NCBI RefSeq assembly: GCF_030463565.1
Contig: NC_134643.1
Span: 4,474,001-4,538,000, forward strand
Direction of reading: 5' to 3'
DNA from: Pelecanus crispus
Taxonomy: Eukaryota > Chordata > Aves > Pelecaniformes > Pelecanidae
Length of the DNA stretch: 64,000 bases
Shown: piece after piece, positions 60,771 through 64,000 of the stretch
Numbering within the stretch: position 1 is the first letter of the stretch
Layout of the letters: the number at the start of each line of letters is the position of its first letter
Program-made: the position numbers and the translations under genes
The notes under the pieces: model-generated
What the model was told of the DNA's origin: nothing
The model's database searches: none
What the model saw: the letters and a program-made list of their open reading frames with translations, nothing else

Positions 60771-61749
60771 GTTTTTCTCTCTTGCATAAGATGGCATACT
60801 TTGAATAAACACACAGCTCTGTTTCTTACTACAGCAGTATGTCGTGATTTGTAGAGTTACGAAAAACCCCAAGGCACGCAAAGTTCTTTATAAAATGAAA
60901 ACTATGAACAAAAACAACCCCTGGCACATAAGGTGGAATATCAAAACTGTCCCAGTGAATTAAGAAAGTGCTGTTCCATGGACTGTCTTCTAGAGATGCT
61001 TCACCACCTGGCCATAGCCCATGCTTGAAAACTTACTGGGCATCTCAGTTTTAGATAGCTAAAATTGGATGAGAGGAATTGTATTATAATTGTATAAGAC
61101 ATCTTACTTGATCTTATACATCCATATATCCAATATACACACTCCTATTGTGGAATGGGAAGCATCATTGCTAAACAGCTGGGAAATGCTGCCTGGGGCT
61201 TGCTGAAGGTCTGAATCCTAAAGCAGAGTCATACCATTTAGACCAGACTGGTCCACTCCCAACACCAAGGATGAGGATGTTCCAATATACCTGTCCCTGT
61301 TTGCATTGAGCACCTCTGTGGCACAGACGATCTTGAAGGGTTGATGTGTAAGTCCTCCAGGACTCTCCAAGTCCTCTAGGACTACTCCAAACCATCAGTC
61401 CTTCATTCAACAGATTCCAAATATCACAGCTTCATCTTAACTTCAAAAATTCACCTCAGTGCTATTTCCTTGGGCATACTTTAAGGCCAATGATTTTGCA
61501 CATTTCCCACACCGGAAGAAAGCCATAGAAAAAACAGATGAGAACATGTCCCAGCACAAAAGGCTATATACATGGAAAAGAAGTTGAACTTCTGTTTAAA
61601 AGTTGGCAATCCCTTGCACAGTATAGGTGAGATTTTGTGATACTCTTCAGAAGAGCAACCTTTAAATTATGTGAAATCGCCGGCTTGGGTAATACATCCC
61701 ATAACTGGAGACCAGCACTTCCATAAGAAGGCCTGAATCTGTCCTGAAG
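60771..61749. other. Intergenic, nothing recognised
   Basis: No coding or repeat signal was recognised. Confidence 0.4.
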
Positions 61750-62213
61750 ACCATGGACGTACTGGAGAGTGTCCAGCAAAGGGCCACAAAGATGATGAAG
61801 GGACTTTCTCACATATGAGGAAAGGCTGAGACACCTGGGGCTGTTCAGCCTGGAGAAGAGAAGGCTCGGGAGTGCTACCAATATTTATAAATACCTGAAA
61901 GAAGGGTGCAAAGACAACAGAGCAAGGCTCTGTTCAGTGGTGCCCAGTGACAGGACCAGAGGCAATGGGCACAAACTGACACACAGGAGCTTCCCTCTGA
62001 ACATCAGGAAACACTTATTTACTGTGATGGTGACTGAGCACTGGCACAGGTTGCCCATGGGGGTTGTGGAGTCTCCCTCTTTGGAGATATTCAAAAGCTG
62101 TCTAGACATAGTCCTGGACAACTGGATCTAGATGGCCCTGCTTGAGCAGCTGGTTGGACAAGATGACCTCCAGAGGTCCCTTCCAACCCCAACCCTTCCG
62201 TGATTCTGTGAAA
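61750..62213 (+). mobile_element. CR1 LINE, diverged 3' fragment
   Basis: Contains GGCTGTTCAGCCTGGAGAAG, GACAGGACCAGAGGCAATGG and CACAGGTTGCCCATGG (all CR1 RT C-terminal codons), ending AACCCTTCCGTGATTCTGTG. Frames are broken. It is of a different, older subfamily than the copies at 33 and 50 kb. Confidence 0.92.
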
Positions 62214-62810
62214 TCCTAACAGTTGGGCTTGCACTAGGGTGTTGGATTGTGTAAGATCGGTATTACTATGTGGGATGTAGGCTGAGGATCAGAAATGGGG
62301 GGACTATTTAGGTGGTCTACACCTTTTAGATGCCAGGGTAAGATAATGTAACAGGATATTTTAGGATAGCCATCTTAAGTGTTAGGGCTCTCCATGTGGA
62401 CACTAGCAAGAATGCAGGGCGTTCCTAGAGTGATTTAAAGGGTTCAAGGGAAATATCCAGCTCTCTCCATTGACCTAACAGGTCTTATCTGGACATCTGA
62501 CACGGTGCTCCTCTGTGGAGAACAAGGTGTCACCTGGAATCAGGCAATAGGAAATTCAATGAGGTGAGGCTGAGCAGGTGGCCGATCCAGGGAACACAGC
62601 ACATGCCCCTATCCACTTGCATTTTACAGTATTCATGCCATTTCTGAGCTAAACAACTAATGGAGGAGGAGGAGGAGAACTCCTTTTGCACATTTCCCCA
62701 GTGATCAGAGCATTTGGTCAGTAATCCAGAGCAAGCTTGGATGCTACGTCCTTCCCTTGGTCTCACCTCTCTGGAGAATTATAGCAAGTAGCAAACCCAT
62801 AGAAATAATC
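62214..62810. other. Intergenic, nothing recognised
   Basis: No coding or repeat signal was recognised. Confidence 0.4.
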
Positions 62811-62945
62811 ACAGACTCATAGAATAGTTCAGATTGGAAAGGAATGGTCCAACCTGCTGCTTAACATAAGGTTGGTTATGAGATCCCAACTGGCTTTATT
62901 CAGCTGGGTCTTGAAAACCTCCAAGGATGGAGACTGCACAAACCT
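62811..62945 (-). mobile_element. CR1 LINE, diverged 3' fragment
   Basis: Begins on + with ACTCATAGAATAGTTCAGAT and includes GTCTTGAAAACCTCCAAGGA, the reverse of SPSLEVFKT codons. Short and decayed. Confidence 0.75.
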
Positions 62946-63950
62946 GTTACTATCCATGAGCATCTTATGTGCTATTAACACCAAATAATCTTGGTTATGC
63001 TGAGAGTGCCGTGATGGCCATCTACAGGAGCTCAGAGTATTCTCTCTGAACCTTAAGTTCTTGGATTCAGCTGTTTTGGACTGAAAACGGTTGTTCACAA
63101 GAATTTGATATAAATCTGCAGCTAGCGGAAGGGTAACCTTACCTATCTGTAAATCATCAGTACAGATGTATTTCCAGAGCGATGTCATATCGCTCAGTAA
63201 CAACCCACAGTTCTTAGAATTTAATCTCAAATCCAGAATTGTATTTCAGTTCAAAAACGTACCTGTAAATTTGGAGGGAGCTTTCATTCGATGTTTCAAC
63301 TGATGTTGGAAATTGCTGTTTGAGACTCCTTCTGGTTTTGAGCACTCAACTTGAGATATTTCATTTGGAGAGAATAAATGCCCAGAATCCTTCAAGCGGT
63401 ATCAAGTTGGGCTCTCAAAACTATAAGAAATACATTAGTGTCACTATTAAACCTGCAGTAGATTGAAGCAATATTTCAGGATGGAAAATTGAAGGGGCTA
63501 AATGATTCTAAAAGGGAATCAGCATTTTTGCATAGTAAAAGGTTCAGTGAATTTAACCAGTGGCCTTTCCTGGCATAAAATCTTCAAACCTGGAGACAAG
63601 TTTAATAGCAAGGGTTCTCCACTGTAGTACTTATCATCACTTAATCTTTAAAAAGGAGTGGAAGCTATTGAAATTTTTGAAAAAAAATAATGGTTCAGCC
63701 AAAGTTTGGCTCTGAGATAAGAGAAAACTAAAAGAAAGATGGTAATGCTAGAGAGAAAGCTTTCACTGCAGGCACGCACAGTAATGGTTAGGAAGGCAGG
63801 CAAGCCAGCTTGTAAAGATGATTTTCTCCTTTTCTTCCAAATCCTCCCTTGCTGTTTGCCTTGGCTTCCAAAATCTTTCTCAAAGCTATTAGTTTTAAAG
63901 CTGATGACCAATGCAATGTAGGTTTAGCTCTTCCCTCCCCCTTCATTTTC
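62946..63950. other. Intergenic, nothing recognised
   Basis: No coding or repeat signal was recognised. Confidence 0.4.
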
Positions 63951-64000
63951 ATAAAATCATAGAACCATAGAACATCTCAAGTTGGAAGGGACCCATAAGG
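63951..64000 (-). mobile_element. CR1 LINE 3' end, cut by the window edge
   Basis: AAATCATAGAACCATAGAAC followed by AAGTTGGAAGGGACCCA is the reverse of a CR1 3' end. The rest lies beyond 64000. Confidence 0.85.

Overview
The window is vertebrate DNA and almost certainly avian. It is dense in CR1 LINE copies, whose 3' ends carry the bird-typical repeat of ATTCTATG units. It also carries retroviral LTRs of a type common in birds, and its two recognisable genes are intron-bearing vertebrate genes. Gene density is low and most of the window is intronic, intergenic or repeat-derived.

Layout. About 1-8.7 kb holds repeats only: a CR1 copy at 2.0-2.6 kb and a rearranged LTR at 3.75-4.54 kb containing a long inverted repeat. 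About 8.8-15.2 kb on the + strand is a two-coding-exon gene for a secreted DNA/RNA non-specific endonuclease of the ENDOD1-like family (276 aa). Two TATA-plus-splice-donor units upstream look like alternative non-coding first exons. About 15.2-22 kb has no confidently recognised gene, only one CR1 piece and a doubtful proline-rich terminal exon on the - strand.

About 22.06-43.6 kb on the - strand is IL2RA (CD25, interleukin-2 receptor alpha). I could assemble all eight exons expected from the mammalian gene: signal peptide, sushi 1, linker, sushi 2, two short stalk exons, a transmembrane exon and a candidate tail exon. The splice phases are consistent throughout, and a 3' UTR candidate carries an AU-rich element and a poly(A) signal. 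Intron 1 (13.3 kb) contains several CR1 copies, including one nested in another. The transmembrane exon has an in-frame TGA exactly where the short basic cytoplasmic tail should begin. Either this allele or species has a tail-less receptor, or the base is an error.

About 43.6-64 kb, upstream of IL2RA, has no recognised gene. It holds a solo LTR nested in an ancient CR1, a young CR1 nested in another ancient CR1, a 2.7-kb CR1 with endonuclease and reverse-transcriptase segments, and smaller CR1 pieces.

The two genes converge: the endonuclease gene reads right and IL2RA reads left. Nothing in the sequence links their functions. Points worth a second look are the IL2RA stop, a conversion-like 680-bp tract shared by two CR1 copies that flank IL2RA exon 1, a CR1 subfamily with a doubled 3' end, and the paired TATA/first-exon units of the endonuclease gene. 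All calls come from reading the sequence. Family comparisons are from memory and no search was run.
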